From Limnovirga soli (GTDB lineage Bacteria; Bacteroidota; Bacteroidia; Chitinophagales; Chitinophagaceae): DNA of 64,000 nt. The stretch spans positions 1-64,000 of the forward strand of contig NZ_WHPF01000015.1 of the NCBI RefSeq assembly GCF_013106755.1, read 5' to 3'. Position 1 is the stretch's first letter, and every line of letters starts with the position of its first letter. Made by a program: the position numbers and the translations under genes. Positions 25,735 through 34,080 of this stretch are shown in pieces. A model generated the notes under the pieces. That model did no database searches, was not told where the DNA came from, and was given only the letters and a program-made list of their open reading frames with translations.

Positions 25735-27816
25735 ATGCCGGTATACAATCAGAGCAGAAGCAGGGTGATTCAATTGATTTTTGTAGCTATTTTTCTGGTT
25801 ATTACAGGACAGCTGTTGCATTTACAATTATTTTCATCAGAATATAAAATTCAGGCCGAAAACAATGCCATTTTTAGAAAAGTGGTTTACCCCGACAGGG
25901 GTATTATTTTTGACCGTAAGCGCAGGGCCATTTTAGAAAACACCATTATGTACGACCTGATGGTTACCCCAAACGCTACCAAAGGCAGCGATACTGCCAC
26001 CATGTGCGCTATTTTGGGTATTGATACGGCCGAATATAAAAAGCGCATGGTTACGGCCATTATTAAAAATACCAGTTATAAACCCAGTGCTTTTGCCCCC
26101 CTGGTGTCTCAGGATGTATATGCCCGGCTTAATGAAAATATGTATCGTTTTCCCGGCTTTGTATTGCAGGAGCGGCCGGTAAGAAGTTACCCTTATAATG
26201 CAGCCGGTAACGTATTGGGTTATGTGGGCGAGGTAGATACCGCCTATTTACGCAGGCATAAGGAAGATGGGTATCAAATGGGGGATTATGCCGGCATTAC
26301 CGGTTTAGAAAATACCTACGAGAAAGTGTTAATGGGCCAGCGCGGAGTTAAGCGCTCCATCCGCGATAACAAAAACCGCATACAGGGCTCTTACGAAAAT
26401 GGTGCTTTTGATACTGCCGCCGTTGCCGGCCGTAACCTGTATACCAGCATGGATGTTGATTTGCAGCAACTGGCCGAAAAATTATTGGGTAATAAAATTG
26501 GTAGTGCAGTAGCCATTAACCCCAAAACAGGTGGTATCCTGGCCATGGCTACCAGTCCAACCTACAACCCCAACGAGTTAACCGGCTCTGAGCGCAGAAA
26601 AAATTATGGCCGCCTGGTATTAGATACTGCCCGTCCATTGTTAAACCGCGCTATTAAAGGGCAATATCCACCCGGCTCTACATTTAAGCCACTGGGTGCA
26701 TTAGTAGCGTTGGATGAGGGGTTAATTACCCCAGCTTATGGCTATCCCTGTGGCGGTTCTTACAATTCCTGTGGCCGCCCGGTTAAATGCGAACACCATG
26801 ATGCTGGCCATGCCGCATCATTAAGACTGGCATTATCGCATTCCTGTAATTCGTATTTTTCAAATGTTTTCAGGATGGCGATTGATAACCCGGCTTTTGC
26901 CAATACCCAGCAAGGTTATTTAAAATGGAAGGAGTATATGAATGCCTTTGGCCTAGGTGTAAAATTAAATATTGACCTGCCCAGCGAAGACAAAGGTAAT
27001 ATACCAGATACTGCCAAATATAACCGCGACTTTGGTGGCAGCCGCTGGAATAGCTGTAATATTTTAACCCTGGGCATTGGGCAGGACAGGATGCTGGCCA
27101 CCCCACTGCAACTGGCCAATACCATGTGTTTTATTGCCAATAAGGGGTATTATTATGTGCCCCATTTTGTAGACAGTATAGAAAATGAAACTATTGAGGA
27201 TACTACTTACCTGGGCAAATACCGCGTAAAACATAAAGTAACCAATATTTCTACCGAAGATTTTGATGCGGTGCAACTGGCTATGCTGGATGTAACTGTT
27301 TCAGGTACTGCCGTTGGAGCAAGAATAGATGGTATTGATATTTGCGCCAAAACCGGTACGGCTCAAAACCCGCATGGCAAAAACCACTCGCTCTTTGTTG
27401 CTTTTGCACCAAAGGATAACCCTAAAATTGCTATAGCAGTGGTAGTAGAAAATGCAGGCTTTGGTTCTACCTGGGCGGCACCTATTGCTTCTTTGATGAT
27501 AGAAAAATACCTGAATGATACTATTTCTGCCAAACGCATGCCAGAGGTAGACAGGATTTCTCAGGCCGATCTTATCCCCGCTGCTATAAAGCATTGGTAT
27601 ATAGTAAAAGATTCTATTAAACTCGCTAAACTGGCCAAACAGCTGGATGCCGATAAAGCCCCCACCTTCGAAAATACTACTGATAATAAAAAGCACACTT
27701 TCGACCCCGAAGCAGAGCCAAACAGACAAGACAATGATAGCGGTGATTATGACAGCATGAAAATGAAATCGCCATTTATGAAACCGGAAGAAAAGCCTTT
27801 AAAAAAAATCAAGTAA
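25735..27816 (+). CDS. mrdA: Penicillin-binding protein 2 (peptidoglycan transpeptidase)
   Basis: The 693-residue protein has one N-terminal membrane helix, a PBP dimerisation domain and a transpeptidase domain with all three motifs: S315-T-F-K318 (PPGSTFKPLGAL), S370-C-N372 and K539-T-G541 (CAKTGTAQNP). It cross-links peptidoglycan during elongation, together with the polymerase RodA encoded 6 bp downstream. The C-terminal 60 residues are charged and low in complexity. mreB, mreC and mreD, often next to this pair in Bacteroidota, are not upstream here: the preceding gene is divergent. Confidence 0.95.
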   Translation: MPVYNQSRSRVIQLIFVAIFLVITGQLLHLQLFSSEYKIQAENNAIFRKVVYPDRGIIFDRKRRAILENTIMYDLMVTPNATKGSDTATMCAILGIDTAEYKKRMVTAIIKNTSYKPSAFAPLVSQDVYARLNENMYRFPGFVLQERPVRSYPYNAAGNVLGYVGEVDTAYLRRHKEDGYQMGDYAGITGLENTYEKVLMGQRGVKRSIRDNKNRIQGSYENGAFDTAAVAGRNLYTSMDVDLQQLAEKLLGNKIGSAVAINPKTGGILAMATSPTYNPNELTGSERRKNYGRLVLDTARPLLNRAIKGQYPPGSTFKPLGALVALDEGLITPAYGYPCGGSYNSCGRPVKCEHHDAGHAASLRLALSHSCNSYFSNVFRMAIDNPAFANTQQGYLKWKEYMNAFGLGVKLNIDLPSEDKGNIPDTAKYNRDFGGSRWNSCNILTLGIGQDRMLATPLQLANTMCFIANKGYYYVPHFVDSIENETIEDTTYLGKYRVKHKVTNISTEDFDAVQLAMLDVTVSGTAVGARIDGIDICAKTGTAQNPHGKNHSLFVAFAPKDNPKIAIAVVVENAGFGSTWAAPIASLMIEKYLNDTISAKRMPEVDRISQADLIPAAIKHWYIVKDSIKLAKLAKQLDADKAPTFENTTDNKKHTFDPEAEPNRQDNDSGDYDSMKMKSPFMKPEEKPLKKIK

Positions 27817-27822
27817 CACGTA

Positions 27823-29172
27823 ATGACTAGTAATTCTTCGCAAAATTCTATTTCAAGGGGAGTTGATAGCACGATCATCATATTATACGCCTTATTGGTG
27901 GCTATTGGCATTTTGTGCATTTTTATGGTAGAATATAATCCCGATAAATTTACCATCGCCTCCTTTTTTTCGTTTAATACCAACTATAGTAAACAATTAT
28001 TATTTACTGGTATTTCTGTAGTGGTAGCCATATTTATACTGCTAAGTGATAGTAAACTCTATACAGCATTTGCCAACCTGTTTTACATGTTTGGTATACT
28101 GTTAATGCTGGCCACTTTTGTACTGGGCAAAGATATTAACGGCTCTAAGAGCTGGATACCAATGGGCGGTGGCTTTAACCTGCAGCCGGCAGAATTATGT
28201 AAAATTTTTACGGCACTCGCATTATCCAAATACCTGTCTCGCCTGGATACCGATTTTAGCAAAACCAAATCGCAAATTATTGCGGCAGCTATTGCATTAT
28301 CGCCGGCCATACTTTCGGTATTACAGCACGAAACCGGTTTGGCCCTGGCCTATCTTAGTTTTTTTATAGTAATGTACCGTGAGGGCTTACCCGGCGAATT
28401 ACTGGTAACCGGTTTTTCTTTTGGTGCGCTGGTAGTGGCCACCTTAATTGTAGATCCTGATTTGCTGGCCATTATTCTTACCGTAATTGCTGCAATTACT
28501 ATCTACTTTATGCGTTGGCAAATAAAACGCAGTAAACGTATTTTGTTATTTATTGTAGCCATTTGGGCGCTTTCAGTAGGTATACAGCGTTTTGCGGTGC
28601 CCTATATTTTTAATAATGTGTTTGAGTGCTACCAAAGCCAGCGTATATATAGTGCAGTAGGCAAAGATTACGATTGCAGCCAAAACAAAAGCGCTCAAAA
28701 CCTGGAAGCCGGCGCCAAACCGGCAAAAAAACCCGATGATTATAATGTACGTCAAAGTAAAATTGCCATTGGCTCCGGGGGCTTATTGGGTAAAGGTTTT
28801 TTAAAAGGTACCCAAACCCGTGGCAAGTATGTACCCGAACAACATACCGATTTTATTTTTACTTCCCTGGGCGAGGCATTTGGTTTTACGGGTTGCTTTC
28901 TATTTCTTTTAATTTATCTGTTTTTGCTGATGCGCATTATTATGATTGCAGAGCGGCAACGCAGTGCTTTTAGCCGCGTTTATGCTTATTCCATCGCCAG
29001 CATATTGTTTTTCCATATTACAGTAAATGTGTGCATGACTATTGGCTTATTCCCCATTATTGGTATACCGCTGCCATTAATTAGTTACGGCGGTTCTTCT
29101 TTATTAACGTTTACAGTATTAATTTTTATTCTGGTACGTTTAGATGCCGACAGGCAAATGGTATTACGCTAA
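27823..29172 (+). CDS. rodA: Rod-shape SEDS peptidoglycan glycosyltransferase
   Basis: The 449-residue polytopic membrane protein has SEDS-family motifs: KSWIPMGGGFNLQPAELCKI near the third helix, GSGGLLGKGFLKGTQTRG with the catalytic-region EQHTDFIF, and GIPLPLISYGGSS near the end. It polymerises lipid II into glycan strands with PBP2 (gene 6 bp upstream). An insertion of about 40 hydrophilic residues (FECYQSQRIYSAVGKDYDCS onwards) precedes the catalytic loop; loops of this kind occur in Bacteroidota RodA proteins, as far as I recall. Confidence 0.94.
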   Translation: MTSNSSQNSISRGVDSTIIILYALLVAIGILCIFMVEYNPDKFTIASFFSFNTNYSKQLLFTGISVVVAIFILLSDSKLYTAFANLFYMFGILLMLATFVLGKDINGSKSWIPMGGGFNLQPAELCKIFTALALSKYLSRLDTDFSKTKSQIIAAAIALSPAILSVLQHETGLALAYLSFFIVMYREGLPGELLVTGFSFGALVVATLIVDPDLLAIILTVIAAITIYFMRWQIKRSKRILLFIVAIWALSVGIQRFAVPYIFNNVFECYQSQRIYSAVGKDYDCSQNKSAQNLEAGAKPAKKPDDYNVRQSKIAIGSGGLLGKGFLKGTQTRGKYVPEQHTDFIFTSLGEAFGFTGCFLFLLIYLFLLMRIIMIAERQRSAFSRVYAYSIASILFFHITVNVCMTIGLFPIIGIPLPLISYGGSSLLTFTVLIFILVRLDADRQMVLR

Positions 29173-29214
29173 ATCCGGTGTATGGGCCCTGCAAAACAAC
29201 CATGGGCAGCCCAC

Positions 29215-29231
29215 TTGCGTCGCACACTTGT
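29215..29231 (-). repeat. Dispersed 17-bp core repeat, copy 11 (reverse, T variant)
   Basis: Exact core downstream of rodA. Confidence 0.9.
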
Positions 29232-29462
29232 ACGGTTAAATACATTGGGCAGCTAACAAAACAGCCTGTTGTAACACAGGTAAAAAAGTGGGTTACCGTT
29301 TTTGTAGGTATTGTATGATACAAGGAAAGCAATCATCACCGTTTTCAAAGAAACCATGTTTTAGTTAAGCCGCAAAACATGGCCACATTACCCTAAATAA
29401 GCGGCCCTATATTTTTTAAATTATTGGGTATTACGGGTATATTTGAAATACAACTACCAAAT

Positions 29463-29873
29463 ATGAAAACAGCACCATCCATACAGTTGGACATGTATAT
29501 TAACTATCCGGGCCATTGCGAGGCCGCATTCAGGTGGTACGAGCAAATACTGGGTGGTAAAATTACCATGATGATGCCACACCAAACTCCGCCAGCCAAT
29601 TTCCCCAAAGAATGGAATAGCCCTATTATGCATGCAATCATTGATATTGGCGGTACACAGGTTAGGGGCGCCGATGTACCAAATGCCGAACCAATGCGCA
29701 GTGCTTACCTTACCCTTAGATTTGATACACCTGAGAAAGCCGAAGAAGTTTATCGGCTTCTTTCCAGCGATGGGCAAATTTTTATGCCTATGGAAAAAAC
29801 ATTTTTTGCCAACCGCTTTGCCATGCTGCGCGACAAATTTGGCACCTCCTGGATGTTGTTAAATGAACAGTAA
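29463..29873 (+). CDS. VOC-family protein, PhnB/3-demethylubiquinone-like
   Basis: The start at ATG 29463 (MKTAPSIQLDMYINYPGHCE) fits the family better than the in-frame codon at 29424. The 136-residue protein has the glyoxalase/bleomycin-resistance fold signature of the PhnB group: YINYPGHCEAAFRWYEQILG, later MPMEKTFFANRFAMLRDKFG and SWMLLNE. Members bind metals or small aromatics; many are uncharacterised. It stands between repeat copies 11 and 12. Confidence 0.85.
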   Translation: MKTAPSIQLDMYINYPGHCEAAFRWYEQILGGKITMMMPHQTPPANFPKEWNSPIMHAIIDIGGTQVRGADVPNAEPMRSAYLTLRFDTPEKAEEVYRLLSSDGQIFMPMEKTFFANRFAMLRDKFGTSWMLLNEQ

Positions 29874-29903
29874 TTTGCTGTTTAAATACTAATTGTCAAA
29901 AGT

Positions 29904-30227
29904 GTGTGTATATTTCTAGTTTTACAACCATATTCTACATTCAATGCGCAAAAAAGGCTCGCAGTCATTTTAATTATAGTAGTTGCTTTATTGTTAATTC
30001 CATTAATAGCCATGCTATTTACCAATGAAGTAAAATGGGATCTATTAGATTTTGCTATTGCTGGTGCTTTACTGTTTAGCACTGGTCTTATAGTTGATTT
30101 TATTATAAGAAATATAAGGCAGCCTTGGCAAAGAATTGTTCTTGTAGTAATCCTTTTAATAATACTATTGTTCATCTGGATGCATCTTGCCGTTGGCATA
30201 TTTACATTACCATTTGGTGGAACATAG
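29904..30227 (+). CDS. Small membrane protein, function unknown
   Basis: About 107 residues with three hydrophobic helices (LAVILIIVVALLLIPLIAML, LLDFAIAGALLFSTGLIVDF, IVLVVILLIILLFIWMHLAV). The only in-frame start is a GTG at 29904, and the first 15 residues look unlike coding sequence, so the true start may be a non-ATG codon nearer 29945. An ATG at 29944 is out of frame and stops soon. I recall similar small membrane proteins in other Bacteroidota, without known function. Confidence 0.6.
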   Translation: MCIFLVLQPYSTFNAQKRLAVILIIVVALLLIPLIAMLFTNEVKWDLLDFAIAGALLFSTGLIVDFIIRNIRQPWQRIVLVVILLIILLFIWMHLAVGIFTLPFGGT

Positions 30228-30292
30228 GATTTTACAGCCAAAAAATCATTTCAATTTTATTTTCATAAAAGCTGAATAGCATTACCAGCCGT

Positions 30293-30309
30293 ACAAGTGT
30301 GCGACGCAA
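30293..30309 (+). repeat. Dispersed 17-bp core repeat, copy 12 (forward, T variant)
   Basis: Exact core with full shoulders (GCATTACCAGCC before, TAAAGCC and GCCGGGC after). Confidence 0.9.
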
Positions 30310-30393
30310 GTAAAGCCACATACAGTTATTTGGCCGGGCCAATCATTATTGCCTTTTAAACAGGTATGCCTGTTGTATACTATTTTAATTAAG

Positions 30394-30446
30394 TATTATT
30401 TAATAATATAAATTTATTGTTTATCAATAAATATTTATTATTTTTG
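30394..30446 (+). promoter_or_regulatory. Promoter and palindromes of the DUF2975/HTH operon
   Basis: An exact -7 box TATTTTTG (30439-30446) lies 19 bases after a TTG (30417-30419), matching Bacteroidota promoter spacing. The TTG is part of an inverted repeat TTTATTG-N5-CAATAAA (30413-30431), and a further palindrome TATTATT-T-AATAATA is at 30394-30408. The operon's own HTH protein could bind these; that is inference. Start codon at 30473. Confidence 0.6.
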
Positions 30447-30472
30447 TTTTATCAAATTAAATAGAAATCATC

Positions 30473-31021
30473 ATGACAAAACAATCAACAATCTTTTTAA
30501 AGGTACTATATGTGGTATCCTGGATAATTTTTATTGGCCTGTGTATTGAAGCCGGTGTAATTATATTTAACGCAATTTTTACACTGGTTATAAAGCCGGA
30601 AAGTGCAAACATTTATTGGCAAGAAATAGATTTATCGGGCCTACATGCTTTTGATGCAGGCTATTTTCTTACCGAAACCGTGCTAATGAGTATTGTGGCT
30701 GTAATGCAAGCCTTTCTTTTTTACTTGATTGTAAAAATTTTACACGATAAAAAGCTAAACCTGGCCCAACCATTTAATAAAGAAATAGAACGTTTTATTG
30801 CCAACATGGCCTACCTGTCAATTGGCATTGGTATTTTTTGTTATTGGGGCGCTAACTATACAAAATGGCTTATTTCAAAAGGTATAGCTATGCCTGATTT
30901 GCAAACCTTACGCTTAGGCGGTGCAGATGTTTGGCTATTTATGGGCATTACCTTGCTGGTAATAGCACAGGTATTTAAAAGAGGTGTGGAAATTCAAAAA
31001 GAAAACGATTTAACAATATAA
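30473..31021 (+). CDS. DUF2975 membrane protein
   Basis: The 182-residue protein has four membrane helices, with FLKVLYVVSWIIFIGLCIEAG first and LFMGITLLVIAQVFKRGVEIQKENDLTI at its end, which is the characteristic DUF2975 C-terminus. Such proteins are nearly always encoded just before a tiny Cro/CI-type regulator, as here (2 bases apart). The pair resembles YoaS/YozG of Bacillus. The exact role is unknown; a membrane-linked control of the regulator is an inference. Confidence 0.88.
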   Translation: MTKQSTIFLKVLYVVSWIIFIGLCIEAGVIIFNAIFTLVIKPESANIYWQEIDLSGLHAFDAGYFLTETVLMSIVAVMQAFLFYLIVKILHDKKLNLAQPFNKEIERFIANMAYLSIGIGIFCYWGANYTKWLISKGIAMPDLQTLRLGGADVWLFMGITLLVIAQVFKRGVEIQKENDLTI

Positions 31022-31023
31022 TT

Positions 31024-31230
31024 ATGGCAATAATAGTAAACCTGGATGTGATGATGGCCAAGCGAAAAATTTCGCTAAACGAACTTTCTGAAAAGGTGGA
31101 TCTTACCTTGTCTAACCTTTCTATTTTAAAAACCGGTAAGGCCAAAGCCATTCGCTTTAGTACACTGGAAGCCATTTGTAAAGCATTGGATTGCCAGCCC
31201 GGCGATATTTTAGAATATGATAAAAAATAG
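31024..31230 (+). CDS. Cro/CI-type HTH regulator (YozG-like)
   Basis: The 68-residue protein is one helix-turn-helix domain: MMAKRKISLNELSEKVDLTL and LSNLSILKTGKAKAIRFSTL, ending CKALDCQPGDILEYDKK, typical of the YozG/HTH_26 group. It is translated 2 bases after the DUF2975 gene and probably controls the shared operon through the palindromes near 30394-30431. Confidence 0.9.
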   Translation: MAIIVNLDVMMAKRKISLNELSEKVDLTLSNLSILKTGKAKAIRFSTLEAICKALDCQPGDILEYDKK

Positions 31231-31261
31231 GGTACTATCCTGTAAAACAATAATACACATT

Positions 31262-31294
31262 AGTTCCAGGTTTACTTAAAAGTAGCCTGGAGCT
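31262..31294. terminator. Hairpin after the DUF2975/HTH operon
   Basis: AGTTCCAGG (31262-31270) pairs with CCTGGAGCT (31286-31294) apart from one G-T wobble. No clear T-run follows, so termination is plausible but not certain. Confidence 0.5.
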
Positions 31295-31301
31295 ATATAT
31301 A

Positions 31302-31339
31302 AACACTATTTTATAAATTGGCCCATAAAAGCTAGTGTT
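31302..31339. repeat. Second hairpin in the 31.2-31.5 kb gap
   Basis: AACACTA (31302-31308) pairs with TAGTGTT (31333-31339), and inside it TTTTAT pairs with ATAAAA. The rest of this 271-bp gap has no core repeat, but AGCAGCATTACCAG near 31387 resembles the left shoulder of the dispersed element. Confidence 0.45.
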
Positions 31340-31501
31340 GTTATTCCTTCCCACTTATTTGGCAGGCTTAAAATATCGACTTCCAGCAGCATTACCAGTT
31401 GATAGTATAACAAACCAATATTTCACTTAAGTAAATTTGCCGCAACATTTTTAGTAAACATTTATTGCTTATTACTACCTGATTGTAGTAATTTACTTTT
31501 C

Positions 31502-32764
31502 ATGCGACAATTGTTTCTACTTTCAGTTATTTGCTGCTGTGCATTGTGTGCACCTGCACAGGAATTTATAAAAAACTATGTGCAACTACATACAGCAGAA
31601 ATAAATAGCATTGACCCAAATGCTACCAGCGATGCCGACCTTGCCATAATTGCAAATGCCATAGGTAACGCCAGAATTGTAATGCTTGGAGAACAAGACC
31701 ATGGAGATGCCCCCACGTTTTTAGCTAAAACCCGACTAATAAAATATTTGCATGAGCATTTGGGTTTTAATGTATTGGCATTTGAAAGTGATTTTTTTGG
31801 GTTAAACTTTGGCTGGGATACCCTAACAAAAACACCCCAATCTGTAGATACGTTTATACATAAAAATGTTTTTCCTATTTGGACTGGTTGTAATACCTGC
31901 CAACCCCTTTTTAGCAGTTATATTCCAAATACCTATAACACAAAAAGCCCGCTGATTGTAACTGGTTTTGATAATCAAATGATACTAAATTATTCTTCCA
32001 ACAACCTGGTAGCAAAATTAGATAGTGTGCTTAGATCGGCTAATTTTCCTATCACCAAAAATGAAAATTATACAACTGAAATTTTACCCCTGTTGAAGGC
32101 TTTGCCAAACTGGTATTTTGCACCACCAAAAGATAACATGCTTTATGCAAATTGCACGAAATACCTGGCAGATATACAGCAACAAGCTGCTACACGATTA
32201 GAATCAAATAGCTATTGGCAAATGGTTATAAACAACCTTGTACAGGAAAATCTAAGTTTTACAGCTTCGCAAAACGGATATAAACTCGCAAGAAATACCA
32301 GAGATGCCCAAATGGCTTTGAATTTAAAATGGCTGGCACAACATAAATATGCAAACGAAAAAATAATTGTTTGGGCAGCCAATTATCATATTGCAAAATA
32401 TACCGACACAGCATCTGGCATTCCAGCCAAAAGTTTAACAACAATGGGAAGTTTTTTTACACGGGATACAGCCATGCTAAACAGCACCTATATCATTGCA
32501 TTTACCTCCTACAGCGGAATTGCAGGCCGGTTGGGATATAAAAATTACACTATCCAACAACCAAGACCTAATGGCTTTGAAACCTGGATAAACAACCAAT
32601 TCAATTATGCTTTTGTTAACCTTAGCAACTACCGGAATACGTACAGTGCCGAAAATGAAAAATTCTTTTTAAAGGGACTAGGCCATAACAGTTTTAAAAA
32701 CACATGGGCCAATATATTTGATGGCATATTTTACATAAAAAATATGTATCCCTGTAAAAAATAA
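31502..32764 (+). CDS. Erythromycin-esterase-like secreted protein
   Basis: The 420-residue protein has a signal peptide (MRQLFLLSVICCCALCAPAQ) and the erythromycin esterase family (PF05139) pattern: RIVMLGEQDHGDAPTFLAK with the Glu/His pair of the active site, GFNVLAFESDFFGLNFG, then IIVWAANYHIAK in the later metal-independent core. Characterised EreA/EreB open macrolide lactones, but most homologues have unknown substrates, so macrolide resistance should not be assumed. It is a single-gene unit. Confidence 0.85.
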   Translation: MRQLFLLSVICCCALCAPAQEFIKNYVQLHTAEINSIDPNATSDADLAIIANAIGNARIVMLGEQDHGDAPTFLAKTRLIKYLHEHLGFNVLAFESDFFGLNFGWDTLTKTPQSVDTFIHKNVFPIWTGCNTCQPLFSSYIPNTYNTKSPLIVTGFDNQMILNYSSNNLVAKLDSVLRSANFPITKNENYTTEILPLLKALPNWYFAPPKDNMLYANCTKYLADIQQQAATRLESNSYWQMVINNLVQENLSFTASQNGYKLARNTRDAQMALNLKWLAQHKYANEKIIVWAANYHIAKYTDTASGIPAKSLTTMGSFFTRDTAMLNSTYIIAFTSYSGIAGRLGYKNYTIQQPRPNGFETWINNQFNYAFVNLSNYRNTYSAENEKFFLKGLGHNSFKNTWANIFDGIFYIKNMYPCKK

Positions 32765-32915
32765 CTCCAACTTTAACGTTAATTGCATCAACCTAATCAG
32801 CCATAACGCATCACAAATGAAAAGGCAGCAACAGATTATCTGATATATCATCCTCAAAAGATATTTTGTAAATAGCCTTTGTATTGACCCGGCAAAGCAA
32901 CTATGGGCAACTTAC

Positions 32916-32932
32916 TTGCGTCGCACACTTGT
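32916..32932 (-). repeat. Dispersed 17-bp core repeat, copy 13 (reverse, T variant)
   Basis: Exact core in a convergent gap. Confidence 0.9.
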
Positions 32933-33027
32933 ACGGTTGAGACCTTTGGGCAGCAGAGAAGTGCAAATAAGGAAATTATAACACCAGGTATTATACTCCG
33001 TTACCTATTGTAATATAGTTAGGATAA

Positions 33028-33882
33028 CTAGTCAATCACAAATTTGTAACCCCTGCCATGAATATTTATAATTTTAATGGCATTATCATCAATTAATTTT
33101 TTACGCAATTTAGAAACCAAAACATCAACATTTCTGCTTATAACCATAATGCCTTCATTTTCCCAGATTTCCTTCATCAGCATTTCTCTTTCAATGATTT
33201 GATTTGGATTTGCAGCAAATATTTTTAACGCTTTTGTTTCATTAACAGAAAGACTAATCGTTTTATTATCGAAACTTAGCAGTTGCTTATCTGCATAAAA
33301 CATATAGCCGCCTAATTGTAAAAATGCATAATCATGTATCAATGGTGTTTTCAATTGTTTTTGCTTTAGCCTGCCACTTATATAAAAAGCCAAAAATCCC
33401 AATGGAATAAGCAAGAACAAATAATAGAAATTAAAATAATCAGTCTCTAAAAAACTAATCTGAATAAGATAACAACCAGCCTGTTGTTTACGACCTGTGC
33501 AGGGTAATAAATTACCTGTTGTTTTGTTAATCTCATACGCAAAAATGGTTTGCTTTTGCTGGCAATCTTTTACATTAACCATGTATTCCATCGGTAAATG
33601 ATACTTCTCCAATGCTGTTTGAACCAAACAGATTAAGGTATCAGGAATAAATACGAGGTTGTTTTGAAAGGATATCTGATAAGTATTATCGTTTAGTCGT
33701 TGTACCGGCAACACTCTTGAAACAGAGTCTTTGGCATGAAGCAATAGTTTATGACCAATTTCACGAAGTACAATTTCAATATGCGCATCAGAAACCGCCT
33801 TCTCCTGTTTAATAGAGGTTATGGCTGATGAAAAGCCAATAACTAATAAAATGCAAAAACCGACCAGATAAAACGTCTTCAT
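33028..33882 (-). CDS. Membrane-anchored winged-helix transcriptional regulator (ToxR-like layout)
   Basis: The start is taken at ATG 33882 (MKTFYLVGFCILLVIGFSS); another ATG at 33921 would add 13 residues and overlap the phased TTTAC repeats. The 284-residue protein has an N-terminal membrane helix, a periplasmic part of about 130 residues with three cysteines, a second helix (FYYLFLLIPLGFLAFYISG) and a C-terminal OmpR-type winged helix (about 195-284: SLSVNETKALKIFAANPNQI, ISRNVDVLVSKLRKKL, GRGYKFVI). Domain order is inverted with respect to ToxR, and there is no receiver domain. It is divergent from the serine hydrolase gene, a possible target. Confidence 0.85.
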   Translation of the reverse strand: MKTFYLVGFCILLVIGFSSAITSIKQEKAVSDAHIEIVLREIGHKLLLHAKDSVSRVLPVQRLNDNTYQISFQNNLVFIPDTLICLVQTALEKYHLPMEYMVNVKDCQQKQTIFAYEINKTTGNLLPCTGRKQQAGCYLIQISFLETDYFNFYYLFLLIPLGFLAFYISGRLKQKQLKTPLIHDYAFLQLGGYMFYADKQLLSFDNKTISLSVNETKALKIFAANPNQIIEREMLMKEIWENEGIMVISRNVDVLVSKLRKKLIDDNAIKIINIHGRGYKFVID

Positions 33883-33909
33883 ATGCACAAAATAATGTAA
33901 TAACCAACG

Positions 33910-33964
33910 TTTACTCCGCATTTACAATCTTTTTACGCTTTTTTACATTTTATACCCCCTTTAC
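33910..33964 (+). promoter_or_regulatory. Phased TTTAC repeats between the winged-helix regulator and serine hydrolase genes
   Basis: TTTAC begins at 33910, 33921, 33932, 33942 and again at 33960; the first four are 11, 11 and 10 bp apart. OmpR/PhoB-type winged-helix proteins bind tandem direct repeats of about 11 bp, and such a protein is encoded right next to the site. The stretch is T-rich, which raises the chance of a random match. Confidence 0.5.
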
Positions 33965-34080
33965 AAGCTGGTTTAATTTAGTTTTATTGTATTCATCAGT
34001 TTCAACTACAGATACAAATTTTCAAAGTTGCGTAGCTTTTAATGTTTCATCTGGACTATACCAGCAATTATCAATTAAAT

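Noticed and set aside
31502-32764. Calling this gene a macrolide resistance determinant
   Set aside because: The family is broad and the protein is secreted with unknown substrate; only the family can be supported.
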